Below, one piece after another: positions 33,820 through 42,848 of a DNA stretch of 64,000 nucleotides; the stretch's first letter is position 1, and each line of letters opens with the position of its first letter. Source of the DNA: Shinella yambaruensis (GTDB lineage Bacteria > Pseudomonadota > Alphaproteobacteria > Rhizobiales > Rhizobiaceae). The stretch covers positions 1-64,000 of the forward strand of contig NZ_JALJCK010000010.1 in the NCBI RefSeq assembly GCF_022899355.1, given 5' to 3'. The translations under genes and the position numbers were made by a program. The notes beneath the pieces are model-generated. The model was not told the origin of the DNA. It made no database searches and saw only the letters and a list, made by a program, of their open reading frames with translations.

Positions 33820-34518
33820 ATGGGAGAGGCAAGGAACGTGGTGGTCACCGGTGGAGGGACCGGCATCGGGCTGGCGACGACCCAGGTGCTTGTCGAGCGC
33901 GGCTGGCAGGTAACGGCTGCCGGGCTGGAGCGGGAGGACGGTTTTCCCGATGCCGCCCGCTTCGTTGAATGCGACGTCACCGATGCCGCCTCGCTGGCCA
34001 AAGTCTTCGAAGGGGTCGAGACGCTCGGCGGGCTCGTGACCTGCGCGGGAACCATCCAGTATGGCAGGGAGTGGGACGCGGCGGTTTTCGAGAAGGTCAT
34101 GGCGGTGAACGTCACCGGTGTCCTTTCCTCCTGCACGGCGGCCCGCGACGCGCTCCAGCGCGGCGGCGGTTCGGTCGTCAACATCGCCTCGATGTGGAGC
34201 TGGTTCGGCAACCCGGTCGCGCCGGCCTACGGCACCAGCAAGGGGGCCGTCGCGGCGCTGACGCGTTCGCTGGCCGTCGCCTGGGGCGCGAGCGGCATCC
34301 GCGTCAACGCGGTGGCGCCCGGCTGGGTGGAGACGCGTATTTCGGAAGGAGCACGGGCGGATGCGGCGCGGCGCGCCCGGATCGACGCGCGCATTCCCCT
34401 GGGGCGGTGGGCCGCCACGGTGGAGATCGCCCGGGTCGTGGCATTCCTGCTGTCGGAAGACGCCTCCTATATCCACGGCGCCATCGTGCCCGTCGACGGC
34501 GGCTATCTGGCGGCCTGA
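33820..34518 (+). CDS. Short-chain dehydrogenase/reductase (SDR)
   Basis: 232 residues, classical SDR. Cofactor motif TGGGTGIG (about 10-17), CDVTD acidic strand, N-x-x-G-type CAGT, catalytic Ser124 (NIASMWS) and Tyr137-x-x-x-Lys141 (YGTSK), VAPGWVETRI substrate loop and C-terminal GAIVPVDGGYLAA. The ATG follows GGAACTGACG 2 bases after the upstream stop and is tightly spaced to the next gene. NAD(P)-dependent oxidation of a sugar or sugar acid is likely. Confidence 0.9.
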   Translation: MGEARNVVVTGGGTGIGLATTQVLVERGWQVTAAGLEREDGFPDAARFVECDVTDAASLAKVFEGVETLGGLVTCAGTIQYGREWDAAVFEKVMAVNVTGVLSSCTAARDALQRGGGSVVNIASMWSWFGNPVAPAYGTSKGAVAALTRSLAVAWGASGIRVNAVAPGWVETRISEGARADAARRARIDARIPLGRWAATVEIARVVAFLLSEDASYIHGAIVPVDGGYLAA

Positions 34519-34522
34519 TCCC

Positions 34523-35683
34523 ATGCAGCCGTTCCAGTTCGACACCGTTGCGAGCCTTGCCGTCGAATGGGGCGGCGCGGCCCATATCGGCGAGAGGCTG
34601 GGCGCCTGGTTTACCGCGCGCAACCTCCTGCTCGTCACGGATGGCGGCCTCAGGGCCTCGGGCGTGCTGGACCCCGCGCTTGCCTCGCTTCAGGCGAGCG
34701 GCTTTACCGTCACCGTGTTCGACGCCGTCGTCGCCGACCCGCCCGAAAGCGTGCTTCTCGATTGCGTCGCGCGCGCCAGGGCCGCGCAGGTCGACATCGT
34801 GCTCGGCTTCGGCGGCGGCTCGTCCATGGACGTGGCCAAGCTCGCCGCCGTTCTCATCCGCTCCGGGCAAAGCCTTGCCAGCCTCTACGGCATCGGCAAG
34901 GTCGAGGGCGGGCGGCTGCCGCTCGTGCAGGTCCCGACCACGGCCGGCACGGGATCGGAAGTGACCAACATCACGATCCTGACAACCGGCGAGACGACGA
35001 AGATGGGCGTGGTCGCCGACCAGCTCTATGCCGACCGCGTGCTGCTCGACGGGGCGCTCACCTGCGGCCTGCCGCCGCTCCACACCGCCGCAACCGGCAT
35101 CGACGCCATGGTGCATGCGATCGAAGCCTATACGTCGCGGCACAGGAAGAACCCGATATCCGATCTTCTCGCCTGCGAGGCGTTGCGGCTTCTGTCCACC
35201 CATCTGGTTGCCGCATGCCGCAACGGTAACGACCGCACGGCGCGCGAAGCGATGCTGCTCGGCGCGACGCTGGCCGGGCAGGCCTTCGCGAATGCGCCGG
35301 TGGCCGCGGTGCACGCCCTGGCCTATCCGCTCGGCGGCCGCTGCCACATCCCGCACGGCCTTGCCAATGCGCTCATGCTGGGGCCGGTGCTCGGCTTCAA
35401 CCTGAAGGCCGCGGCGCCACTCTACGCCCGGCTGGCCGCGCCGGCCGGGGCGGATCTTGCGGGCGCCGGGAGCGAGGAAGGCCTTGCCCGCCGTTTCCTT
35501 GCCCGGATGCTGGAACTGATGGATGCCTCCGGCGCGCCGCGCCGGCTGCGCGATGCCGGTGTGGCGGAAGACATGCTCCCGACGCTCGCGGCGGACGCCA
35601 TGTTGCAGACACGGCTCCTCGCAAACAATCCCGTGCCGCTGGAAGAGGCGGACGCGCTGGCCCTCTACCGCGCAGCCTACTAG
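34523..35683 (+). CDS. Iron-containing alcohol dehydrogenase
   Basis: 386 residues. GFGGGSSMDVAKLAAV (cofactor loop), PTTAGTGSEVTNITIL, and the metal ligands in TGIDAMVHAIEAY (Asp, His) plus HALAYPLGGRCHIPHGLANA (two His). Full length for the group (about 380). ATG 34523 lies 4 bp after the SDR stop. A longer open frame back to 34361 overlaps the SDR gene and is not credible. Related enzymes reduce aldehydes, maleylacetate or lactaldehyde. Confidence 0.88.
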   Translation: MQPFQFDTVASLAVEWGGAAHIGERLGAWFTARNLLLVTDGGLRASGVLDPALASLQASGFTVTVFDAVVADPPESVLLDCVARARAAQVDIVLGFGGGSSMDVAKLAAVLIRSGQSLASLYGIGKVEGGRLPLVQVPTTAGTGSEVTNITILTTGETTKMGVVADQLYADRVLLDGALTCGLPPLHTAATGIDAMVHAIEAYTSRHRKNPISDLLACEALRLLSTHLVAACRNGNDRTAREAMLLGATLAGQAFANAPVAAVHALAYPLGGRCHIPHGLANALMLGPVLGFNLKAAAPLYARLAAPAGADLAGAGSEEGLARRFLARMLELMDASGAPRRLRDAGVAEDMLPTLAADAMLQTRLLANNPVPLEEADALALYRAAY

Positions 35684-35710
35684 CAAGCCCGGCGATTTTC
35701 GCGCGGCTCA

Positions 35711-35724
35711 TTGCTGCATCGCAA
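35711..35724. promoter_or_regulatory. FNR/NnrR-like box before the copper genes
   Basis: TTGCTGCATCGCAA fits TTGCG-N4-CGCAA with one mismatch and lies 78 bp before the DUF2946-like start. It parallels the perfect box at 38809-38824 before the TonB operon. Only pattern and location support it. Confidence 0.4.
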
Positions 35725-35801
35725 ACTGTGCGACAATTCGGCAGGCGGAGAGCCTTTTCATCGCGCTGCCTGGTTGGTAAGCCTTGGCGCGAGAGGTTTC
35801 G

Positions 35802-36194
35802 ATGAACACGCATCTGCAACAGCGCCGGATTGGAATGGTGGCCTTCGCCGTCGCCGTCCTGATGGCGTTGCAGGCGCTTCTCGGCCCCCTTGCCGTTGCA
35901 GCCGCCGCCGGCGCTTCGCCGGTCGATGCCTTCGGCAATCCGCTCTGCATCAGCCATGCCGAGGAGCAGGAACCGGCCTCCGCGCCGGGCAAGGAGCGTT
36001 CCCTCGCTCCCGATTGCTGCACGCTTGCCTGCGGCATGGCCGCGGCCTTCGTTCCGACCCACCGCTCCGTTCCCATCCTGTTCAATCCGCGCGCCCAGCC
36101 ATCGCAGCGGATTCTCGATGGGTATGGCGACATGGTCCCCTCAGCGCACGACGCTCTCCCCGGACATCCGCGCGGCCCTCCCGCCATCGCCTGA
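35802..36194 (+). CDS. DUF2946-like cysteine-containing exported protein
   Basis: 130 residues. One N-terminal hydrophobic segment (GMVAFAVAVLMALQALLGP) serves as signal or anchor. A periplasmic part follows with CISHAEEQ and a CCTLACG cluster that could bind copper. Short proteins of the DUF2946 type lie beside copper-resistance and cytochrome oxidase assembly genes. GAGAGG precedes the ATG at 35802; a frame extension to 35784 has no site. First of three genes with likely copper roles. The 240 bp after it hold no gene. Confidence 0.6.
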   Translation: MNTHLQQRRIGMVAFAVAVLMALQALLGPLAVAAAAGASPVDAFGNPLCISHAEEQEPASAPGKERSLAPDCCTLACGMAAAFVPTHRSVPILFNPRAQPSQRILDGYGDMVPSAHDALPGHPRGPPAIA

Positions 36195-36435
36195 CCGCCG
36201 GGCCGGCACCCGCTGGCGACCGTGACGATGCGCCTGCCCGAGCCATATTGGCCGACGGGGCAGGGGGCGCCGCGAGGCTCCCGTTCTCCACGCACGCATG
36301 ATGCGCATTGCTGTGCCTCCCGGCTCCCGTCCGTCCTGTCGTCGGCGCCCCGCCGGGCGCTCCGCGATCGCGCCTTCCAATTTTTATTCCATCAAACCTT
36401 GCCGGCAGGGATGACCGGCTTCATGGAGACTGACT

Positions 36436-36966
36436 ATGCTGAAAAGAATGCTTGCAACCGTTGCCGTCCTTGCCATCGGTTCCGGAGCCGCCCTTGCCCA
36501 TGTCTCGCTGCAATCGAAGGAGGCGCCGGTCGGTTCGACCTATCGCGCGATCCTCCAGGTGCCGCATGGCTGCGAAGGCAGGCCGACGAATGTGCTCCGC
36601 GTGCAGATCCCGGAGGGCGTGATCGCGGTCAAGCCGCAGCCGAAGGCCGGCTGGACGCTTGAAAAGATCAAGGGCGCCTATGCGAAATCCTACGACTACC
36701 ACGGCACGCCGACCAGCGAAGGCGTGAAGGAAATCGTATGGAGCGGCGGCAGCCTCGGCGATGACGAATATGACGAGTTCGTGCTGCGGGTCTATCTGAC
36801 GAAGGACCTGAAGGCGGGCGAAACGCTGTATTTCCCCGTGGTGCAGGAGTGCCCCGACGGCATGGCCGAGCGCTGGATCGAGATCCCCGCCGAAGGCCAG
36901 TCGGCCGATGATCTCGAGCTTCCCGCGCCCGGCGTGAAGCTGGTCGAGGCCGCAGGCGGCCATTAA
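36436..36966 (+). CDS. YcnI-family (DUF1775) copper-binding periplasmic protein
   Basis: 176 residues. The Sec signal LATVAVLAIGSGAALA is followed at once by HVSLQSKEAPVGS, so a histidine becomes the mature N-terminus. YcnI proteins use that residue with a Trp/Glu site to hold Cu(II). VPHGCEGRPTNVLRVQIPEG is the family signature, and two Trp and a second Cys follow. In Bacillus, ycnI is linked to ycnJ (CopC-CopD). Here the CopCD fusion gene begins 161 bp downstream. Likely role: periplasmic copper chaperone or handover to CopCD. Confidence 0.9.
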   Translation: MLKRMLATVAVLAIGSGAALAHVSLQSKEAPVGSTYRAILQVPHGCEGRPTNVLRVQIPEGVIAVKPQPKAGWTLEKIKGAYAKSYDYHGTPTSEGVKEIVWSGGSLGDDEYDEFVLRVYLTKDLKAGETLYFPVVQECPDGMAERWIEIPAEGQSADDLELPAPGVKLVEAAGGH

Positions 36967-37127
36967 AGGCTGTTCCAGAAAAGGCATGACGCGGTCTTGC
37001 GTGCAAGATTGCGGCGAAAAAGGAGGCGGGGGTGTCTTTGCGATTTGAAGAACGGCGCAAACGCTCTGGCTCCGTGAAGGCCGGCGCCATCGGGGTGCCG
37101 GCCGCATCTGTCGTTCGGAGGGCGTTC

Positions 37128-38726
37128 GTGCGGGACCATCCTGGCCGAGCCTGTATCCAGGTATTCCTGGCCGGCATCCTCTGGTGCTGCCTCGCCGCGG
37201 CGGCGATGGCGCATGCCTCCCTGACGGGGTCGGTGCCGGCGGATGGCGCGGTCGTCGACACGCCGCCGCAAAGCCTCTCGCTGTCCTTCAGCGAGCCGGT
37301 TTCGCCGCTCGTGCTGCGGCTCGTCCTGCCGGACGGGCAGGCAAGGACGCTCGGGACTTTCGTGCTCCGCGACCGCGTGCTTGAGATCGTCCCGCCGGAC
37401 GGCCTCGGCGCTGGCACCCATGTCCTTGTCTGGCGTGTCGTGTCCGAGGACGGGCATCCGGTCGCCGGATCCACGGTCTTTTCGATCGGCGCGCCGAGCA
37501 GCGCGCCGCCCGTCGCCGAAACGGCGGCCGACTGGCCGGTCAGGATCGCGCTGTGGCTTGCGCGGGTCGCGCTCTATGTCGGCCTCTTCTTCGGGATCGG
37601 CGGCCTCTTTTCCGTCCGCTGGCTGATCCCGGGCGGCGCGGATGGCCTGCGCGTCATAAGGGGGGTAACGCTGCTCGGCCTGGCGGCGGCCGTCCTCTCG
37701 CTGGGGTTTCAGGGACTGGATGCGCTCGGCGTTCCGCTATCCGGCCTGATGGACCGGACGGTATGGCAAGCCGGTCTCGCCACGCGTTTCGGCCTCACCG
37801 TCATCGTGCTTCTGGCGGCCTTCTGCCTGGCGGTGGTTGCCTCCTTTCGCGCGGCATTCGCCGGTCGTGCGGCATCCCTTGCGTCTCTCCTCGCCGGAGG
37901 CGGGGCCCTGGCGTTGAGCGGCCATGCAAGTTCGGCCGCGCCGCAATGGCTGACGCAACCCGCCGTCTTCGTGCATGCGATCACGATCGCCGTCTGGATC
38001 GGCGCCCTCCTGCCGCTGGCCTGTGCCGTGCGGCGGGGCGGCGATGCCGGCCGGCAGGCGCTTGACCGGTTTTCGCGCCTGATCCCGGCCTGCGTTGCCG
38101 CGCTGGCCCTTGCCGGCCTGCTGCTTGCCGTCGTCCAGATCCAGGCATTCGGCGCGCTCTTTTCGACGGCCTACGGCGCCGTGCTTCTGGTGAAGATGGC
38201 GCTGCTTGCGGTCCTGTTTTCGCTCGTGGCTCTCAACCGCTGGGTTTTCACCCGGCCCGCCGCGCGCGGGGATCGCGGCGCGACGCGGCGGCTTGTCCGG
38301 TCGATCATCGTGGAGACCATGATCGTCCTTGCGGTTCTTGCCGTCGCCGCGGCCTGGCGGTTCACGCCGCCGCCGCGCGCACTGGCGCTCGCGGCGGCGC
38401 AGCCGGCCTCGATCCATATCCATTCGGACAAGGCGATGGCCGAAATCGCCCTCACGCCGGGTCGCGCCGGCCCGGTCCGGCTATCCGCCGTCATCCTGTC
38501 GCCCGACTTCACGCCCCTCAGCCCGAAGGAGGTCACGTTCGTGCTCTCGAACCCGGAAGCGGGCATCGAGCCGATGCGCCGGCGGGCCGCATTGCAGGGC
38601 GACGGGACCTGGCAGGCCACGGACGTCATCCTTCCCCTGGCCGGGCGGTGGCGCGTGAGGATCGACATTCTCGTCAGCGATTTCGAGCTCGTGCGATTGC
38701 AGGAAACGGTTGAAATCGCGCCATAG
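37128..38726 (+). CDS. CopC-CopD fusion (YcnJ-like) copper import/resistance protein
   Basis: 532 residues from GTG 37128, chosen because GGAGG lies 6 bp upstream; the longer frame from 37032 lacks a site. The signal peptide ends AAAMA, giving mature AHASLTGSVPADGAVV. The CopC domain (to about 130) keeps the His copper brace (AHAS...VSEDGHPVAGSTVF). A CopD domain with about eight membrane helices follows, from WPVRIALWLARVALYVGLFF onward. After the helices a beta-rich periplasmic tail (about 430-530) begins SIHIHSDKAMAEIALTPG. CopC-D fusions move copper across the inner membrane. Confidence 0.9.
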   Translation: MRDHPGRACIQVFLAGILWCCLAAAAMAHASLTGSVPADGAVVDTPPQSLSLSFSEPVSPLVLRLVLPDGQARTLGTFVLRDRVLEIVPPDGLGAGTHVLVWRVVSEDGHPVAGSTVFSIGAPSSAPPVAETAADWPVRIALWLARVALYVGLFFGIGGLFSVRWLIPGGADGLRVIRGVTLLGLAAAVLSLGFQGLDALGVPLSGLMDRTVWQAGLATRFGLTVIVLLAAFCLAVVASFRAAFAGRAASLASLLAGGGALALSGHASSAAPQWLTQPAVFVHAITIAVWIGALLPLACAVRRGGDAGRQALDRFSRLIPACVAALALAGLLLAVVQIQAFGALFSTAYGAVLLVKMALLAVLFSLVALNRWVFTRPAARGDRGATRRLVRSIIVETMIVLAVLAVAAAWRFTPPPRALALAAAQPASIHIHSDKAMAEIALTPGRAGPVRLSAVILSPDFTPLSPKEVTFVLSNPEAGIEPMRRRAALQGDGTWQATDVILPLAGRWRVRIDILVSDFELVRLQETVEIAP

Positions 38727-38808
38727 ATCGCGTTGGGGCCGCTTGGGCGCGCCTTGCGCGGCACTGTCCCGCAATAACATGCGTGAAATACTCAAGTTTT
38801 GACTCTTG

Positions 38809-38824
38809 TTTGCGCCAGCGCAAA
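38809..38824. promoter_or_regulatory. FNR/NnrR-like box before the TonB receptor operon
   Basis: TTTGCGCCAGCGCAAA: seven-base perfect arms around CA, containing TTGCG-N4-CGCAA, the half-site pattern of Crp/FNR-type NO or oxygen regulators such as NnrR. A TGCAAT -10 at 38844-38849 places the start site near 38856-38858, about 40 bp from the box centre, the classic class II activator distance. Confidence 0.6.
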
Positions 38825-38883
38825 GAGCGGCGTTTCCCGGATGTGCAATTCCCATGGCAGGGCAATTGGCGAGCGGGGATATC

Positions 38884-41034
38884 ATGGCGCGCATCGGTGG
38901 ACTTGGTTTCGTTACGGCGGTTCTTCTGGCCGGGACGGCGACGGGGGCTTTGGCACAGTCGGCGACACCCGGCTCGACCACGGTTCTGGACGCCGTCGTG
39001 GTCGATGGCACAAGGTGGAGCGACACGGTCCAGAGGGCGCGCGAGCGCCTGGCGGCCATTCCCGGCGGGGTGGCGGCCATCGGCGGGGAGGAGCCGGCGG
39101 TACGGGCCGTGCCGACACTTTCCGAAGCGCTCGCCCTCGTTCCGGGCGTCGTCGTGCAGCGCTTCTTCGGGGGCAACGACCAGCCGCGGGTGCAGATCCG
39201 CGGCTCAGGCCTGCAGCAGAACCCGGTCGAGCGCGGCATCCTCGTCCTGCGGGACGGCCTGCCGATCAACCGCGCGGACGGGTCCTACATCGTCGGCCTC
39301 GCAAATCCCGGCCAGGCGAGCCTGATCGAGGTCTATCGCGGTTATACCGCCAACCGGCTCGGCGCGAGCGTGCTCGGCGGGGCGATCAACTTCGCCTCGC
39401 CGGTGGAGGCCGGAACGAGCGTTTCGGCGGGCGGCGGAAGTTTCGGCGCGGCGGAGGTTTCCGCCCGCACGGGCTTCGACAGCGACCGCTTCGCCGGCAG
39501 CTTCTCCATCGACAGCAGCCGCCGCGACGGCTTCCGCCGGCACAACGGCTCCCGCCGGACGAGCGTCGGCGGCACGATCGAGGCGGAGATTTCCGACAGC
39601 GTCACGACGCGCGCCTTCATCGGCTATACCGATCTCGGCTTCGACGTTTCCGGTCCCCTGACGCTGAGCGCGCTGAACGCCGACCCGACGCAGATCTCGC
39701 TCGGCCCGCCGACCAGCCTCGGCCCCAATGTCGAGCGCGACAGGCCGCGCCGCGAGGCCACCCAGTTCCTCATCGGCTCGCGCACCTCCATCGTGCTGGA
39801 CGACCACCTGTTCGATATCGGGCTCGGCTACACCTATACCGAGGACATGTTCCGCTTCCCCGTGTCGAGCGGCGTGCGCCGCACGGAGGGCGGCGACCTG
39901 ACCGGCCTCCTGCGCTATGCCTACCAGCCGGATGCGGATGCTCTCCTGCCGCTCTTCGAAACGACGGCGCAATATTCCATCGGCTCGGCCGAGCGGACCT
40001 ACAACATCAATCGCGCCGGCGCCGACGGGCCGGCCTTCTCCCGGAACGATCTCGACGCCAAGACCCTGTCGCTCACGGCCGGCCTCAATGTGCCGGTCGG
40101 CGATGCGGTGACGCTGTCGCCCTCGCTGTCCTACACCTATGCGACGCGCGGAAACGACGATCTCTGGGGCACGGCGACCCGCCCGTGGCTGGGCTTCACG
40201 CCCGGCGGGCCGGTCCTGTCGAGAATTCCGGCGGTCGATACGAGCTATGACCGAAGCTATAGCGGCTGGTCGCCGGCGCTGGCCGCAAGCTGGCGGCCCG
40301 ACGAAAGCAACCTGCTGTTCGCCGCGATCAGCCGCAGCTTCGAGCCGCCGACCCATGACGACCTGCTCGGCACCATGGGCGGCACGCCCAACAGTTCGGC
40401 GACCGGCTTCTCCACGCCTGACCTCGACGCCCAGACCGCGACCACCGTCGAGATCGGCTGGCGGGGCAGCTACGAGACGTGGAGCGTCGATGCCGTCGCC
40501 TACTATTCCTGGGTGGACGACGAGCTTCTCAGCCTGCGTGACAGCAGCGGTTCGCTGCTGGCCGCCGTCAATGCCGACCGGACGATCCATGCGGGACTGG
40601 AGCTCGGCGTCTCCGGCGAGATCGTGCAGGCGCTCACGGGCCGGCTTGCCTATACGTTCCAGGACTTCCGCTTCGACGACGATCCGGTGCGCGGCGACAA
40701 TCGCCTCGCCGGCGCGCCCCGCCATGTCGTCCACCTCGCGCTGCAATATGCGGTGGCGGAGGACTGGGATATCGGCGCGGCCCTGCAATGGGTCCCGGCA
40801 AAGACGCCCGTCGACAACATGAACACGCTCTACGCCGATCCCTATGCGGTCGTCGACCTCAAGACCGAATACCGCATCAGCGAGGCCTTCAGCCTTTACG
40901 GCGCCGTCACCAACCTCTTCGACAAGACCTATGCCTCCTCCACCCTGGTCCTCGACCAGGCGGGCCCCGGGCAGGCGGTCTACCTGCCGGGCGATGGCCG
41001 CGGCTTCTACGCCGGTATCAAGGCGCGTTTCTGA
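38884..41034 (+). CDS. TonB-dependent outer-membrane receptor
   Basis: 716 residues. Signal GGLGFVTAVLLAGTATGALAQ. A TonB-box-like TTVLDAVVV is near the mature N-terminus. The plug domain has VPGVVVQRFFGGNDQPRVQIRGSG, GILVLRDGLPINRADGSYIV and LGASVLGGAINF. The C-terminal barrel ends in GRGFYAGIKARF with the terminal Phe required for insertion. ATG 38884 follows GCGGGGAT. It is the first gene of an operon with a NitT/TauT-type ABC importer and nnrS. The substrate is probably a metal complex, and copper is suggested by the flanking CopCD/YcnI genes. This is inference. Confidence 0.88.
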   Translation: MARIGGLGFVTAVLLAGTATGALAQSATPGSTTVLDAVVVDGTRWSDTVQRARERLAAIPGGVAAIGGEEPAVRAVPTLSEALALVPGVVVQRFFGGNDQPRVQIRGSGLQQNPVERGILVLRDGLPINRADGSYIVGLANPGQASLIEVYRGYTANRLGASVLGGAINFASPVEAGTSVSAGGGSFGAAEVSARTGFDSDRFAGSFSIDSSRRDGFRRHNGSRRTSVGGTIEAEISDSVTTRAFIGYTDLGFDVSGPLTLSALNADPTQISLGPPTSLGPNVERDRPRREATQFLIGSRTSIVLDDHLFDIGLGYTYTEDMFRFPVSSGVRRTEGGDLTGLLRYAYQPDADALLPLFETTAQYSIGSAERTYNINRAGADGPAFSRNDLDAKTLSLTAGLNVPVGDAVTLSPSLSYTYATRGNDDLWGTATRPWLGFTPGGPVLSRIPAVDTSYDRSYSGWSPALAASWRPDESNLLFAAISRSFEPPTHDDLLGTMGGTPNSSATGFSTPDLDAQTATTVEIGWRGSYETWSVDAVAYYSWVDDELLSLRDSSGSLLAAVNADRTIHAGLELGVSGEIVQALTGRLAYTFQDFRFDDDPVRGDNRLAGAPRHVVHLALQYAVAEDWDIGAALQWVPAKTPVDNMNTLYADPYAVVDLKTEYRISEAFSLYGAVTNLFDKTYASSTLVLDQAGPGQAVYLPGDGRGFYAGIKARF

Positions 41035-41050
41035 CGAAAGGACGATGGAC

Positions 41051-42034
41051 ATGACCCTTCCCACCCGCCGTGACGTTCTTGCCGGCCTCTCCGCGCTCGC
41101 GGTCACGACGCTGGCGGCGCCCGCGATCCTCAGGGCCGCCGCGCCGCTGACGCTCTACGGTCCGCCGGCCGCGCCCTCCGCCGTCCTTGCCCATGCGGTC
41201 AAGGGCGGCTTCCTGAAGGACGTTGCGCCCTCGGCGGTCTTCCGCGCCTGGAAGACGCCGGACGAGATGCGCGCCGCCGTTGCCTCCGGCTCCATGGGCG
41301 CCGTGGTGATGCCGAGCTATGCCGCCGCCAACCTGCACAACCGGGGCCTCGGCATCGGGCTCCTCGATGTGCTGACCACCGGCCTCCTCTACGTGGTCTC
41401 GAAGGACGAGAGCCTGAAGACGGTCGCCGGGCTCAAGGGCAGGACGCTCGCCCTGCCGTTCAAGAACGACATGCCGGATTTCGTGATGGCACGGCTTCTG
41501 GCACAGGCGGGGCTGGGAGAGGGCGACGTGACGCTCGAATATACCGCCTCGCCGCCCGAGGCGGTGCAACTGCTCCTGACCGGCCGCGTCGATGCCGCTC
41601 TCCTCAGCGAACCGGCGGCGACCGGCGTCATCATCAAGGCGAAATCGCTCTTCATGACCGTCTACCGCGCCATCGACGTCCAGGCGGAATGGCAGGCCGT
41701 CGCGGGCACGTCGGAGATCCCGCAGGCCGGGCTCGCGCTGACGACCGAGGTGCAGCAGGCGCTCGGCAAGGAAGGCGCCCACGCCCTGCAGACGGCGATC
41801 GAGGCCGCGCTCGCCGATGCGCTGGCCGATCCCGAGGCCGCGGCGAATGCCGTCGCGGACGCGCTCGGTTTCCCGCCGGAGATCATCGCCGCATCCTTCC
41901 CGACCAGCCACCTGAGCGCAATCCCCGCCAGCGCGGCGAGGCAGACCCTCGAAGGCTTCTACGGCGTGCTGGCCAAGGCCAATCCGGCGATCATCGGCGG
42001 CAAGCTGCCGGGCGACGGATTCTATCTGGTGTGA
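41051..42034 (+). CDS. NMT1/THI5-like ABC substrate-binding protein with Tat-like signal
   Basis: 327 residues. The N-terminus LPTRRDVLAGLSALAVTTLAAPAI in outline carries twin arginines and a hydrophobic stretch ending near AAA, so Tat export is likely. The body is NitT/TauT-type: AVASGSMGAVVMPSYAAANLHNRG, LLYVVSKDESLKTVAGLKGRTLALP, PEAVQLLLTGRVDAALLSEP. GAAAGGA fits ATG 41051 better than ATG 41045. It lies 16 bp after the receptor gene and binds the receptor's cargo in the periplasm. Folded Tat export often accompanies metal or cofactor binding. Confidence 0.85.
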   Translation: MTLPTRRDVLAGLSALAVTTLAAPAILRAAAPLTLYGPPAAPSAVLAHAVKGGFLKDVAPSAVFRAWKTPDEMRAAVASGSMGAVVMPSYAAANLHNRGLGIGLLDVLTTGLLYVVSKDESLKTVAGLKGRTLALPFKNDMPDFVMARLLAQAGLGEGDVTLEYTASPPEAVQLLLTGRVDAALLSEPAATGVIIKAKSLFMTVYRAIDVQAEWQAVAGTSEIPQAGLALTTEVQQALGKEGAHALQTAIEAALADALADPEAAANAVADALGFPPEIIAASFPTSHLSAIPASAARQTLEGFYGVLAKANPAIIGGKLPGDGFYLV

Positions 42035-42038
42035 TGCG

Positions 42039-42848
42039 ATGAGCCATGTTCTCGCCGGCCTCGGCTGGACGGGGCGCTATCTGTGGGCCGGATGGGCGGG
42101 CCTTGCCGGCATCTTCTGTTTCCTCGCCGTCTGGCAGGCCGGGCACGAGATCTACGGCTCCTTCATCCTGCCGTCGCCGGCGGAAACGGCAGCAGCCATC
42201 GACGCGCTCGCCGCGCGGCCGGATTTCTGGACGATCCTGTCGCAGAGTGCCGGCCGGGCGCTTTCGGGCTTCGCGCTCGCCGCCGTGACCGGCACGGCGG
42301 CCGGCCTCGTCGCCGGCTATTCCTTCGCCGCCATGCGGCTGATGAAGCCGGTGGTCACGGTCATGCTGGGCGTGCCGCCGATCGGCTGGATCGTGCTGGC
42401 GCTGATCTGGTTCGGCTCGTCCGGCGGCACGGCCGTCATGACGGTGGTCATCGCCTCCGCGCCGCTCTCCTTCGCGGGCGCGCTCGAAGGCGTCGCCAAG
42501 CGCGACCGGCAGCTCGACATCATGGCCCAGTCCTTCGGCGCCTCATGGGCCTACCGGCTGCGCACGATCACCCTGCCGCATGTGCTCTCCTACCTCTTTC
42601 CCGCCTGGACGACGACGGCCGGCAGCGCCTGGAAGGTCACGGTGATGGCGGAGCTTCTCTCCAATTCCGGCGGCATCGGCGGCGAGCTGGCGACGGCACG
42701 CGCGCTTTTCGACATCCCGCTCGTCACGGCTTGGCTGGCGATCACCGTCATCCTCGCGCTCGCCACCGACTATGGCGTGCTGCATGTGGTGCGCGAGGCC
42801 GCGGAGCGCTGGCGCAGCGCCGGCCTTCCCTGGGGCGTGAAGCGATGA
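42039..42848 (+). CDS. SsuC/TauC-type ABC transporter permease
   Basis: 269 residues, about six membrane helices. Pre-TM motif ILPSPAETAAAI, coupling loop with QLDIMAQSFGASWAYRLRTITLPHVL, and AWKVTVMAELLSNSGGIGGEL, all typical of the NitT/TauT/SsuC group. Starts 4 bp after the binding-protein stop; its own stop overlaps the ATPase start. Inner-membrane channel for the TonB-receptor substrate. Confidence 0.9.
   Translation: MSHVLAGLGWTGRYLWAGWAGLAGIFCFLAVWQAGHEIYGSFILPSPAETAAAIDALAARPDFWTILSQSAGRALSGFALAAVTGTAAGLVAGYSFAAMRLMKPVVTVMLGVPPIGWIVLALIWFGSSGGTAVMTVVIASAPLSFAGALEGVAKRDRQLDIMAQSFGASWAYRLRTITLPHVLSYLFPAWTTTAGSAWKVTVMAELLSNSGGIGGELATARALFDIPLVTAWLAITVILALATDYGVLHVVREAAERWRSAGLPWGVKR

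Noticed and set aside
38727-38883. Cobalamin riboswitch upstream of the TonB receptor
   Set aside because: The leader is only about 150 bases, lacks a B12-box-like segment, and its clear feature is a Crp/FNR-type palindrome.
39205-41106. A 633-codon minus-strand frame opposite the TonB receptor
   Set aside because: Compositional mirror of the receptor gene; no recognisable domain.
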